In this document: piece by piece, positions 7,075-14,541 of the stretch
Position numbering within the stretch: the first letter of the stretch is position 1
Layout: each line of letters starts with the position of its first letter
Source: Marinobacterium sp. xm-d-530
GTDB taxonomy: Bacteria > Pseudomonadota > Gammaproteobacteria > Pseudomonadales > Balneatricaceae
Assembly: GCA_949499045.1 (NCBI GenBank)
Contig: CATEEE010000152.1
Location: 1-17,232, forward strand
Direction of reading: 5' to 3'
Length of the DNA stretch: 17,232 bases
Made by a program: the position numbers and the translations under genes
Notes under the pieces: model-generated
The model's database searches: none
What the model saw: the letters and a program-made list of their open reading frames with translations, nothing else
Told to the model about the DNA's origin: nothing

Positions 7075-7998
7075 TCATATAGCCAGTCCGCCAAACCGCT
7101 TCAGGAACTCTTCTGAAGCAGTTGGCAACTTACCCTGCCGGCCTTCTAGTTGACTGATAATCCATTGATGCGATGCGGGTGCGAGCTGCCTGTAAAGCGC
7201 TGAACATAAACTTTTTGCTTCAATTCCGAGCCAACGACTGCCGAGTATTTGATCAGGAAAAGAAGGATCTCTTAGTGCCAGTTTTCGATATTCGTGAATC
7301 ATCAACGTTCTGGTGATGAAGGCTGTTTTCGGGTCCTGTAGTTGGGCATACATTCCAGGGGTTTTAAGCGACTGATAGAAATCGAAAAAATCAATGTAGG
7401 CATCATTCAAAGACTTCAGTCCCCAGCCCTGCCAAATCAGTTCCCGAAGAGCCTGTTCGCTTTCATTAAGTACATGAGACTCGAATAGAACAACTCTATC
7501 CGCTAATCCATTTTCTCTAAGGATTGATTTGATTTCATCGCGATCAGTATGAGCAGAGGCTAATAAAGAGTTACTGAGTACACCGAAGCCGCTGAGTGAC
7601 AATTCATCTGAAATTAATTTTTTCTCTTCTATAGTCAAAGCAGTGATTAACAGCAACGTCCAAACACCTTGCCATTGAGGGTGACTCTGCCGATATACTC
7701 GATCAAATGCAGAGCTAAAACGGTGCTCACCCTCAGGGCTCAATCGATAAAAACTATTACGGCCAACTTTATGTGAAACAAGCCACCCATCTTGTGCTAA
7801 ACGAAAGATGGATGTGCGCATTAATCGCTCATTGATGCCAAAGGGTTCTAAAAGACGAATAAGACTTCCGAGCCAGACTTCCCCGCCATGAGCGACTATC
7901 GAATCCCCCCATACACTAATAATAAGTGAGGGAGCCCTTAAAGGTGTTTTAGCCTGAAATCGTTGAATGCATAAGTCAGTGCATAATGTTTGTTGCAT
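7075..7998 (-). CDS. paaX: PaaX, phenylacetyl-CoA-responsive repressor
   Basis: A 307-residue transcriptional repressor; family members bind paa promoters and are released by phenylacetyl-CoA. The N-terminal winged helix-turn-helix lies at about residues 25-90 (GGEVWLGSLIRLLEPFGINE, then RTSIFRLAQDGWL and GRNSFYRLSPEG), followed by the PaaX-type central and C-terminal domains (PQWQGVWTLLLI, LSGFGVLSNSLLAS, IHEYRKLALRDPSFPDQILGSRW, FLKRFGGL). These align by eye along the whole length of E. coli PaaX. The ATG at 7998 has only a weak GGAT element upstream, consistent with low expression of a regulator. It is divergent from the paaGIK operon, and a candidate PaaX half-site begins about 20 bp before its start codon, suggesting autoregulation. 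Confidence 0.94.
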   Translation of the reverse strand: MQQTLCTDLCIQRFQAKTPLRAPSLIISVWGDSIVAHGGEVWLGSLIRLLEPFGINERLMRTSIFRLAQDGWLVSHKVGRNSFYRLSPEGEHRFSSAFDRVYRQSHPQWQGVWTLLLITALTIEEKKLISDELSLSGFGVLSNSLLASAHTDRDEIKSILRENGLADRVVLFESHVLNESEQALRELIWQGWGLKSLNDAYIDFFDFYQSLKTPGMYAQLQDPKTAFITRTLMIHEYRKLALRDPSFPDQILGSRWLGIEAKSLCSALYRQLAPASHQWIISQLEGRQGKLPTASEEFLKRFGGLAI

Positions 7999-8155
7999 TA
8001 GTCAATATCCAAATAAAGCGATACAGAAAATAACAGAAATAATTTGAAATGTATCTTTTTTTAATGCATCTTTGAACTCATTAACAAGTTAGCCTCATCA
8101 CGAGCGCTCTAACCTTGTGCATTCATTAACAATTACAAGAGCACGAGTCAAAGCA
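7999..8155. promoter_or_regulatory. Divergent paaX / paaG regulatory region with candidate PaaX operator (8018-8055)
   Basis: This 157-bp region holds promoters for paaX (minus) and paaGIK (plus). At 8018-8025 lies GCGATACA, followed by GAAAATAA, closely matching the left arm of the dyad in front of paaA. An inverted half-site TGTATC lies at 8050-8055, so the GATACA/TGTATC centres are 30 bp (about three helical turns) apart, the same spacing as at paaA. A 10-bp perfect direct repeat TCATTAACAA occurs at 8078-8087 and 8123-8132. I cannot place -10/-35 boxes reliably. Assignment to PaaX rests on position and on recurrence, not on a known operator match. Confidence 0.55.
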
Positions 8156-8947
8156 ATGAATTTAACCGATATCCTTTATGAGGTGTCTGAGGGTGTAGCT
8201 GTTATTACACTCAACCGACCAGAGACCTTAAACAGTTTTAATGAAGCAATGCATCAATCGCTTCATTTCGCATTGGATTCAGCCGCCTCAGATCCACAAA
8301 TCCGAGCAGTCCTTTTGACAGGTTCTGGACGTGGTTTCTGCGCAGGTCAGGATCTATCTGATCCCATGGTTAAGCCTTCTGACCCTATGCCAAACCTCGG
8401 GCTTGTGATTGAGTCCTACTATAATAATACCGTGAAACGTCTCTACAATATGGAGAAGCCTACAGTCTGTGCAGTCAATGGAATTGCTGCGGGCGCAGGT
8501 GCCAACATTCCACTGGCTTGCGATTTTGTTATTGCCGCCAAATCAGCGAAGTTTGTCCAAGCATTTTGCAAAATCGGCCTGATTCCCGATTCAGCGGGAA
8601 CATGGCTTTTACCCCGCCTAGTCGGTCTTGCACGTGCAAAACAACTTGCCATGCTTGGTAATCCTTTAAGCGCAGTACAAGCAGTTGATTGGGGACTGAT
8701 ATTTAAAGCGGTTGAAGATGAAGCCCTTAAAGAGGAATCAATCGCGTTCGCAAAGCAACTTGCGACTCAGCCCACGATGGCGTTGACTAAAACGAAGCAG
8801 GCACTTGATCTCAGTTTCGCGAACTCTCTCGAAGATCAATTAGATGTTGAGCGAGAGCTACAAACACGTTTAGGCAACTCAGATGACTATAAAGAGGGCG
8901 TTAACGCCTTTATTGAAAAGCGCCAGCCAAATTATAAAGGGTGCTAA
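8156..8947 (+). CDS. paaG: Ring-1,2-epoxyphenylacetyl-CoA isomerase PaaG (canonical copy)
   Basis: A 263-residue crotonase-family isomerase that converts ring-1,2-epoxyphenylacetyl-CoA to oxepin-CoA and, in known systems, also isomerises 3,4-dehydroadipyl-CoA to the 2,3-isomer. It follows E. coli PaaG closely: LNRPETLNSFNEAMH, GRGFCAGQDLSD, CAVNGIAAGAGANIPLACD, and CKIGLIPDSAGTWLLPRLVG with catalytic-type Asp145, ending in AFIEKRQPNYKG. The hydratase Glu pair is absent, as expected. I chose the ATG at 8156 over an in-frame GTG at 8117 because it matches the family N-terminus. The ribosome binding site there is poor (a GAG about 9 nt upstream). It is the first gene of paaG-paaI-paaK, with paaI starting 2 bp after its stop. 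Confidence 0.94.
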   Translation: MNLTDILYEVSEGVAVITLNRPETLNSFNEAMHQSLHFALDSAASDPQIRAVLLTGSGRGFCAGQDLSDPMVKPSDPMPNLGLVIESYYNNTVKRLYNMEKPTVCAVNGIAAGAGANIPLACDFVIAAKSAKFVQAFCKIGLIPDSAGTWLLPRLVGLARAKQLAMLGNPLSAVQAVDWGLIFKAVEDEALKEESIAFAKQLATQPTMALTKTKQALDLSFANSLEDQLDVERELQTRLGNSDDYKEGVNAFIEKRQPNYKGC

Positions 8948-8949
8948 TC

Positions 8950-9399
8950 ATGAAGGGCTCAAGATCTCTTACGGCACAAGAATTGGCAGAAGCCTGCGCA
9001 CAAGAACTCTACTCCCGCGATGCAGCAACCAATCATCTAGAAATGAAGATGAGCAGTGTTTCACCCGGTCATGCGGTAATGTCGATGACGGTTCAGTCGT
9101 TCATGGTGCAGGGTCACAATACTTGTCATGGTGGTTATCTCTTCACACTGGCTGATTCGGCCTTTGCTGTAGCGTGTAATACCTACAATCAACCCTGCGT
9201 TGCGATAGGTTGCACCATTGATTACGTTGCGCCAGGTATGAGGGGTGATTATTTAACCGCCACGGCTACAGAACGCAGCCGGTCTGGGCGGACAGGTAAC
9301 TATGACGTTGAGATACGCAATCAAGACAATAAATTAGTTGCTATTTTTAGAGGCAAATCCTACGCCCTCAAAGGGACGGTTCTACCGGATACTGAATAA
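8950..9399 (+). CDS. paaI: PaaI, hotdog-fold phenylacetyl-CoA thioesterase
   Basis: A 149-residue single-domain hotdog thioesterase that hydrolyses phenylacetyl-CoA and hydroxylated derivatives, preventing CoA sequestration when the pathway stalls. The signature GHNTCHGGYLFTLADSAFA carries the catalytic Asp69 and the conserved HGG; later conserved stretches are CTIDYVAPG and FRGKSYAL. It is slightly longer than E. coli PaaI (140) because of the N-terminal segment. The ATG at 8950 is preferred over a GTG at 8941 that lies inside the end of paaG; AAAGGG about 9 nt upstream serves as ribosome binding site. The 2-bp spacing to paaG implies coupled translation. Confidence 0.93.
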   Translation: MKGSRSLTAQELAEACAQELYSRDAATNHLEMKMSSVSPGHAVMSMTVQSFMVQGHNTCHGGYLFTLADSAFAVACNTYNQPCVAIGCTIDYVAPGMRGDYLTATATERSRSGRTGNYDVEIRNQDNKLVAIFRGKSYALKGTVLPDTE

Positions 9400-9431
9400 C
9401 TATAACAAGCGTTTACTAAAGGAATTGAGCA

Positions 9432-10742
9432 ATGATAGTCGACCCCTCTTTCACACCAGATGCACTGGATCCGATGGAGCGAGCAAGTATAGATGAACTG
9501 CGCGCAACTCAACTGGATCGTTTAAAGCAAAGCATTACCCATGCATACGATAATGTTGCGTTATACAAACAGCGATTTGATGAGAAAGGGATACATCCTT
9601 CAGACATTAAAACACTCGATGATCTATCTATTGTCCCCTTTACTACCAAGAGTGATTTAAGAGACCACTACCCATTTGGACTGTTTGCCACGCCAATGGA
9701 TCAGATTGTGCGCCTTCATGCCTCTAGTGGTACTACAGGTAATCCTACCGTGGTGGGATACACTCAAAATGATATCGACCACTGGGCTAACCTAGTAGCT
9801 CGCTCGATTCGCGCGGCTGGAGGCAAGCCCGGTGACAAGGTTCACGTCTCTTATGGCTACGGTCTTTTTACAGGTGGGCTAGGTGCCCATTATGGAGCAG
9901 AGCGTTTGGGCTGCACAGTAATTCCCATGTCTGGTGGGCAAACTGAGAAGCAAGTTCGCTTAATTAGAGACTTTGACCCTGACATCATTATGGTCACCCC
10001 CTCTTACATGCTGAATATCGCAGATGAGATGGATAGGCAGGGTATCGACCCACATCAGTTGAGTCTTAAACTCGGCATATTTGGTGCAGAACCCTGGACG
10101 AATGATCTTCGTCTTGCCATGCAGAATCGTCTTGGCATCACCGCTACGGATATCTACGGCCTTTCAGAGATTATGGGGCCTGGTGTCGCTCAAGAGTGCG
10201 GTGAAACATTGGATGGACCCACTGTCTGGGAAGATCATTTCTACCCTGAAATTGTTGACCCTGAAACAGGTGAAGTGCTTCCTGATGGCGAGCTAGGCGA
10301 ATTGGTGTTCACAACCTTAAGCAAAGAAGCTCTTCCTATGATGCGCTATCGGACTCGAGACCTAACTCGACTGTTGCCCGGTACCGCTCGCCCTATGCGT
10401 CGAATCGATAAAATCACTGGTCGTAGCGATGACATGATGATCATCCGAGGTGTTAATGTCTTCCCTACCCAAATAGAAGAAGAAGTTTGTAAGGTTCCGC
10501 AATTCTCGGAAAGCTATGAAATCCATCTGCATAGGGAAGGAAATATGGACAGCATGATGGTTCATATAGAGTTGCGTCCGGAGTTTGCGAACCAACCTCA
10601 AGAGTCAACCGCTCAACAAATTGCGACATTGAAACATCATGTTAAATCTTCAGTCGGAATCAGTATCGGTGTTCAACTACGAGACGTAGGATCCATTGCA
10701 CGTTCAGAGGGTAAAGCTCAACGTGTTTTTGATGAGCGATAA
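9432..10742 (+). CDS. paaK: Phenylacetate-CoA ligase PaaK
   Basis: A 436-residue AMP-forming ligase that activates phenylacetate with ATP and CoA to phenylacetyl-CoA, the first step of the pathway and the source of the PaaX inducer. The phosphate-binding loop HASSGTTGNPTVVGY is at about residues 96-110, YGLSEIMGPGVAQEC at 243-256 is the adenylate-binding motif, and the C-terminal hinge region reads TGRSDDMMIIRGVNVFP. The length is typical of aerobic PaaK. The ribosome binding site is AAAGGA, about 11 nt before the ATG. It is the third gene of paaGIK, 32 bp after paaI. The 118-bp gap to paaA contains a regulatory dyad but no intrinsic terminator, so read-through into paaABCDEZ is possible. Confidence 0.95.
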   Translation: MIVDPSFTPDALDPMERASIDELRATQLDRLKQSITHAYDNVALYKQRFDEKGIHPSDIKTLDDLSIVPFTTKSDLRDHYPFGLFATPMDQIVRLHASSGTTGNPTVVGYTQNDIDHWANLVARSIRAAGGKPGDKVHVSYGYGLFTGGLGAHYGAERLGCTVIPMSGGQTEKQVRLIRDFDPDIIMVTPSYMLNIADEMDRQGIDPHQLSLKLGIFGAEPWTNDLRLAMQNRLGITATDIYGLSEIMGPGVAQECGETLDGPTVWEDHFYPEIVDPETGEVLPDGELGELVFTTLSKEALPMMRYRTRDLTRLLPGTARPMRRIDKITGRSDDMMIIRGVNVFPTQIEEEVCKVPQFSESYEIHLHREGNMDSMMVHIELRPEFANQPQESTAQQIATLKHHVKSSVGISIGVQLRDVGSIARSEGKAQRVFDER

Positions 10743-10860
10743 ATAAACACTCGTGAAGGGATCCAAACTGCGAGTAAATGCGATACAAAAAAATAATTTA
10801 TCTTATTTTTTGGTGTCGCTTTTGATAGCATAGGGTTAATAATTTTGAGAGAGGCTTCAT
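10743..10860 (+). promoter_or_regulatory. paaA leader with long imperfect dyad (10780-10819), candidate PaaX operator
   Basis: A 17-bp imperfect inverted repeat lies 42 bp before the paaA ATG. The left arm GCGATACAAAAAAATAA (10780-10796) and right arm TTATTTTTTGGTGTCGC (10803-10819) pair at 15 of 17 positions around a 6-base centre. The outer half-sites GATACA (10782-10787) and GGTGTC (10812-10817) have centres 30 bp apart, as upstream of paaG. It is not followed by a T-run on the plus strand after the GC end, so it does not look like a terminator. AATAAT at 10838-10843 could be a -10 box, but no matching -35 box was found. Confidence 0.6.
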
Positions 10861-11850
10861 ATGTACGCACAGATGGTTGAAACCGGAGTAAAGAGTGTTA
10901 AGACAAGCACAGAGATGTCTTCGGAAGAGCAAGCATTTCAAACTCGAATTGATGCAGATATAAAAATTGAACCCAAGAACTGGATGCCAGAAGCATATCG
11001 AAAAACGCTTATCCGTCAAATTTCCCAGCATGCCCATTCAGAAATCGTTGGCATGCTACCTGAGGGTAACTGGGTGACCCGTGCTCCCACATTAAAGCGA
11101 AAACTTCAATTAATGGCCAAAATTCAAGATGAGGCTGGTCACGGCCTCTACCTCTACAGCGCCATGGAAACATTAGGCGCAGACCGTGATGATGAGGTGC
11201 AAAAAATGCACGAAGGTAAGGCCAAATACTCAAGCATTTTTAATTACCCTACCTTGAACTGGGCTGACATGGGTACTATTGGCTGGCTGGTCGATGGTGC
11301 TGCCATTGTTAACCAAGTCCCTTTACAAAGAACCTCTTATGGACCCTACTCTCGCGCTATGATTCGTGTGTGCAAGGAGGAGAGCTTCCACCAACGCCAA
11401 GGCTACGAAATTCTTCTGCACCTTATGCGAGAAGGTAACGATGCTCAAAAAGAGATGGTGCAAGACTCTATTAATCGATTCTGGTGGCCCGTTCTGATGA
11501 TGTTTGGTCCATCCGATGCAAACTCACCAAACAGCGCTCAATCGATGGCATGGAAAATCAAACGTCACTCAAATGATGAACTCCGCCAACGTTTTATTGA
11601 TCAAACCATTCCACAACTGCAGATTCTTGGCTGCACTGCTCCTGACCCTGATCTGAAATTCAATGAAGAGACAGGGCATTGGGAATATGGAGAAATCGAT
11701 TGGGCGGAATTCTTCGAAGTATTAAAAGGTAATGGTCCTTGCAACAAAGAGCGTGTTGCAAAGCGTAAAAAAGCAATTGATGAAGGTGCATGGGTTCGTG
11801 AAGCCGCCGTTGCTTATGCCAACAAGAAACAACAGCGTAATGCTGCTTAA
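10861..11850 (+). CDS. paaA: Ring 1,2-phenylacetyl-CoA epoxidase catalytic subunit PaaA
   Basis: A 329-residue di-iron oxygenase subunit that inserts oxygen into the ring of phenylacetyl-CoA to give the 1,2-epoxide, working with PaaB, PaaC and the reductase PaaE. Ferritin-like helices carry the metal ligands: Glu61 in HSEIVGMLPEGNW, Glu91 and His94 in IQDEAGHGLYLY, and Glu173/Glu174 with His177 in CKEESFHQRQG. The protein begins MYAQMVETGVK, the extended N-terminus I associate with Pseudomonas-type PaaA, about 20 residues longer than the E. coli form; this supports the first ATG over Met19. It heads the paaABCDE-paaZ operon, with GAGAGAGG as ribosome binding site and paaB starting 14 bp after its stop. 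Confidence 0.97.
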   Translation: MYAQMVETGVKSVKTSTEMSSEEQAFQTRIDADIKIEPKNWMPEAYRKTLIRQISQHAHSEIVGMLPEGNWVTRAPTLKRKLQLMAKIQDEAGHGLYLYSAMETLGADRDDEVQKMHEGKAKYSSIFNYPTLNWADMGTIGWLVDGAAIVNQVPLQRTSYGPYSRAMIRVCKEESFHQRQGYEILLHLMREGNDAQKEMVQDSINRFWWPVLMMFGPSDANSPNSAQSMAWKIKRHSNDELRQRFIDQTIPQLQILGCTAPDPDLKFNEETGHWEYGEIDWAEFFEVLKGNGPCNKERVAKRKKAIDEGAWVREAAVAYANKKQQRNAA

Positions 11851-11864
11851 ACTGGAGAAATAAT

Positions 11865-12146
11865 ATGGCTGACTGGACCCTATTTGAAGTCTTTATTCGA
11901 AGTAAGCACGGACTTAACCATAAACATGTTGGTAGCGTGCATGCTGCTGATTCTGAGATGGCTATCGAGAACGCGCGTGATCTATACACACGCCGTAACG
12001 AAGGTGTGAGTATATGGGTCGTTCCTTCAGCAGCCATAACAGCGACAGCAACGGATGAGAAGGAGGCGTTATTTGATCCATCAGATGACAAAATTTATCG
12101 ACACGCTGGCTTTTATAAACTGCCCGATGAAGTAGGTCATATGTAG
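11865..12146 (+). CDS. paaB: Phenylacetyl-CoA epoxidase subunit PaaB
   Basis: A 93-residue small subunit of the PaaABCE monooxygenase. It has no catalytic residues of its own and is thought to bridge PaaAC units and assist interaction with the reductase. Family features are the start WTLFEVFIRSKHGLNHKHVGSVHAAD, YTRRNEGVSIWVVPS in the middle, and a C-terminus with FDPSDDKIYRHAGFYKLP. The length is typical. TGGAGA lies about 6 nt before the ATG, and paaC follows after 8 bp. Confidence 0.95.
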   Translation: MADWTLFEVFIRSKHGLNHKHVGSVHAADSEMAIENARDLYTRRNEGVSIWVVPSAAITATATDEKEALFDPSDDKIYRHAGFYKLPDEVGHM

Positions 12147-12154
12147 AGGCACCT

Positions 12155-12916
12155 ATGAAACGTTTTGATGACACAACGGAACTTCTACTTCAACTGGGCG
12201 ATAGCGCCATGATTCAAGCTCAGCGTCTGTGTGAACTTGTTGGAGGTGCCCCTGCTCTCGAAGAAGAAGTCGCATTGATGAATGTAGGCCTCGATCTAGT
12301 TGGACAGGCGCGTAACTGGTTAGAGTATGCTGCTGAACGCATTGATGACGGTCGAACAGCTGATGATCTTGTTTTTCTTCGAGATCAAGGCGAATACAGA
12401 AACCTGCTGCTTGTCGAGCAACCCAATGGTGATTTTGCTATGACGATGGCTAAGCAGTTTCTATTTGATGCTTGGCACAAACCGCTTTTAGAAAAGCTAT
12501 GCAACTCATCTGATGAGCGGATCGCAGGCATTGCGGCTAAGTCCATTAAAGAATCTAGTTACCACATCCGTCGTTCCAGCGAATGGATAAAGCGTCTTGG
12601 CGATGGCACGCATGAAAGCCATGAGAGAATGCAACGCGCGTTAGATCAAATCTGGCATTTCACATTTGAGTTAGCCAATCCATATGAACTATTTAACACA
12701 TTGGACACGGACAACATTGCTCCCGGTATTAAGGCACTATGCAAAGAGTGGCAAGCGATCGTCGCAACCATATTGGCTGAAGCGACACTAACTCAACCTG
12801 AAACGGCTGAAAACAACTATCTTAGTGGTCGTGAGGGGGTGCATACCGAAAATCTGGGTTTTGTCTTAGCCGAAATGCAATTTTTGCAACGAGCCTATCC
12901 GAATGCAAGCTGGTGA
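12155..12916 (+). CDS. paaC: Phenylacetyl-CoA epoxidase structural subunit PaaC
   Basis: A 253-residue ferritin-like subunit that pairs with PaaA in the epoxidase. In characterised systems PaaC is structural and lacks a functional di-iron centre. Characteristic stretches are LLQLGDSAMIQAQRLCELVG, NVGLDLVGQARNWLEYAAER, FLRDQGEYRNLLLVEQPNGD, AMTMAKQFLFDAW and ESSYHIRRSSEWIKRLGDGT. The C-terminus overlaps paaD by 14 bp, which implies translational coupling. AGAGG precedes the ATG. Confidence 0.95.
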   Translation: MKRFDDTTELLLQLGDSAMIQAQRLCELVGGAPALEEEVALMNVGLDLVGQARNWLEYAAERIDDGRTADDLVFLRDQGEYRNLLLVEQPNGDFAMTMAKQFLFDAWHKPLLEKLCNSSDERIAGIAAKSIKESSYHIRRSSEWIKRLGDGTHESHERMQRALDQIWHFTFELANPYELFNTLDTDNIAPGIKALCKEWQAIVATILAEATLTQPETAENNYLSGREGVHTENLGFVLAEMQFLQRAYPNASW

Positions 12917-13421
12917 GTTAATTGCGCGTGAACAAGCCGAGCTGACGGAAGATCATGTCACATTAGCTTGGTCTATTCTGGATCAGGTGATGGATCCAGA
13001 GGTACCTGTTGTAAGCCTTACAGACTTAGGCATCGTGCGAGAAGTCACGCCAGTGGGCGGTCATCTAAAAGTTGTGTTAACACCAACCTATTCAGGATGC
13101 CCAGCCACTGAGCATATAGAGCAGAGCGCTAAACAAGCCCTAGAGGAGTCCGGCTTCAATTCAGTCGTTATAGAGCAAAGACTTGCCCCCGCCTGGACTA
13201 CCGACTGGATTGGCGAGCGCGGTCGACTTCGTTTAAAAGAGTATGGCATAGCACCACCCATTGGCAGTGCTAGCAAACCGCAACTAGATCAAACAATTCC
13301 TTGTCCAATGTGCGATAGCACCAATACTAACGAAATAACTGAATTTGGATCCACTGCCTGCAAGGCGTTGTACCAATGTAACGACTGCCTAGAACCATTT
13401 GATTACTTCAAATGCATCTGA
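12903..13421 (+). CDS. paaD: PaaD, Fe-S/metal-assembly protein for the epoxidase
   Basis: A 172-residue protein with an N-terminal MIP18/DUF59 domain (DPEVPVVSLTDLGIVREV, then TPTYSGCPATEHIEQSAKQAL) and a C-terminal zinc-ribbon-like segment with four cysteines (CPMC ... CNDC) ending EPFDYFKCI. PaaD is needed for an active epoxidase in known systems, probably by assembling the Fe-S cluster of PaaE or the metal site, and is not part of the purified PaaABCE complex. The first ATG overlaps paaC by 14 bp, with a weak ACGAG upstream. Slight doubt remains about the exact start because the first 20 residues are poorly conserved. paaE follows after 14 bp. Confidence 0.93.
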   Translation: MQAGELIAREQAELTEDHVTLAWSILDQVMDPEVPVVSLTDLGIVREVTPVGGHLKVVLTPTYSGCPATEHIEQSAKQALEESGFNSVVIEQRLAPAWTTDWIGERGRLRLKEYGIAPPIGSASKPQLDQTIPCPMCDSTNTNEITEFGSTACKALYQCNDCLEPFDYFKCI

Positions 13422-13435
13422 GCCAGGGAGAAAAA

Positions 13436-14512
13436 ATGAGCCACTTTCACCGTTTAAAAATAGCTGATCGAACAGAAGAGACACGCGACTCTGTCTCATT
13501 AGCTTTTGCAGTACCTAGCGAGCTTCAAGAACGATTTCGCTTTCGTCAGGGCCAGTATCTGACTCTAAAAGCCAACATAAATGACGAAGAAGTTCGTCGT
13601 TCTTATTCCATCTGCAGTGGCATCCATGACAACGAACTCAGAGTGGCTGTAAAAAGGGTACCCGATGGCTTGTTCTCCAACTTTGCCAATGATCAATTGG
13701 CTGTAGGTGATGAGATTGAAGTCATGGAGCCCATGGGGCATTTTTACACAGAGCTCAACAAAGATCGCTCAGGACACTACCTTCTGGTCGCTGCCGGGAG
13801 TGGTATTACCCCTATCCTATCGCAAGTCAAAACTCTATTGAGATCGGAACCGAAAAGCCACGTAACCCTGATATATGGAAATAGAGCGACAGTGTCTACT
13901 ATGTTCAAAGATCAATTAGAAGATCTTAAAAATAGTTACATGGGTCGCCTCAACCTAATCTTTATTTTCAGTCGCGAGCAGCAAGACATCGACCTTTATA
14001 ACGGTCACATCGATGCTGAAAAATGTGACGTTCTCTTCTCCAAATGGATCAACGTGGCTAGTCTAACCGATGTATTCATTTGCGGTCCTCAAGCCATGAC
14101 GGAAACTGTCAGCGAAGCACTTATTCGTGCCGGCATGCCAAAACAACAAGTTCATTTTGAGCTATTTGGCACTGTGCAGGACAGTAGTAAAAAGGCACAG
14201 CGAACCCAAGCCGCTGAACGTGCGACGCACCTGTCTAATATCGAAATCATTCGGGATGGGCATGTTAAGCATTTTGATCTTGCTCAAAACACTCAAAACA
14301 TCCTAGATGCAGCGAATGATCAAGGTGCAGAGCTGCCCTACTCTTGTAAAGCAGGCGTCTGCTCTACCTGCAAGTGTAAGGTGGTTGAGGGTGAAGTTGA
14401 GATGGATGTTAGCATCGGGCTTGAAGACTATGAGGTCAAAGAGGGTTTTGTCCTATCTTGCCAGTCATACCCCGTAACCGACAAAGTCGTTCTAGATTTC
14501 GATCAAATTTAA
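13436..14512 (+). CDS. paaE: Phenylacetyl-CoA epoxidase reductase PaaE
   Basis: A 358-residue reductase that passes electrons from NADPH through FAD and a [2Fe-2S] cluster to the PaaA di-iron site. The order is an FAD-binding barrel (RRSYSICSG), an NAD(P)-binding domain (LLVAAGSGITPILSQ ... DVFICGPQAMTE) and a C-terminal plant-type ferredoxin domain with ligands Cys304, Cys309, Cys312 and Cys342 (spacing CX4CX2CX29C). I chose the ATG at 13436, which has GGGAG about 6 nt upstream and gives the family length. An in-frame ATG at 13412 would overlap the end of paaD and add eight unrelated residues. Confidence 0.95.
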   Translation: MSHFHRLKIADRTEETRDSVSLAFAVPSELQERFRFRQGQYLTLKANINDEEVRRSYSICSGIHDNELRVAVKRVPDGLFSNFANDQLAVGDEIEVMEPMGHFYTELNKDRSGHYLLVAAGSGITPILSQVKTLLRSEPKSHVTLIYGNRATVSTMFKDQLEDLKNSYMGRLNLIFIFSREQQDIDLYNGHIDAEKCDVLFSKWINVASLTDVFICGPQAMTETVSEALIRAGMPKQQVHFELFGTVQDSSKKAQRTQAAERATHLSNIEIIRDGHVKHFDLAQNTQNILDAANDQGAELPYSCKAGVCSTCKCKVVEGEVEMDVSIGLEDYEVKEGFVLSCQSYPVTDKVVLDFDQI

Positions 14513-14541
14513 ATAATTAGAATTTTTAAAACGGAATTATC

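Noticed and set aside
10780..10819. Reading the paaA leader dyad as a terminator after paaK
   Set aside because: The T-rich tract is inside the right arm and the arm ends in GTGTCGC without a following long T-run; the A/T-rich stem would be weak. The recurrence of its half-sites upstream of paaG fits an operator better.
14513..14541. ATAATT ... AATTAT inverted repeat between paaE and paaZ
   Set aside because: Six-base A/T-only arms in a 29-bp AT-rich gap are expected by chance and would not form a stable structure.
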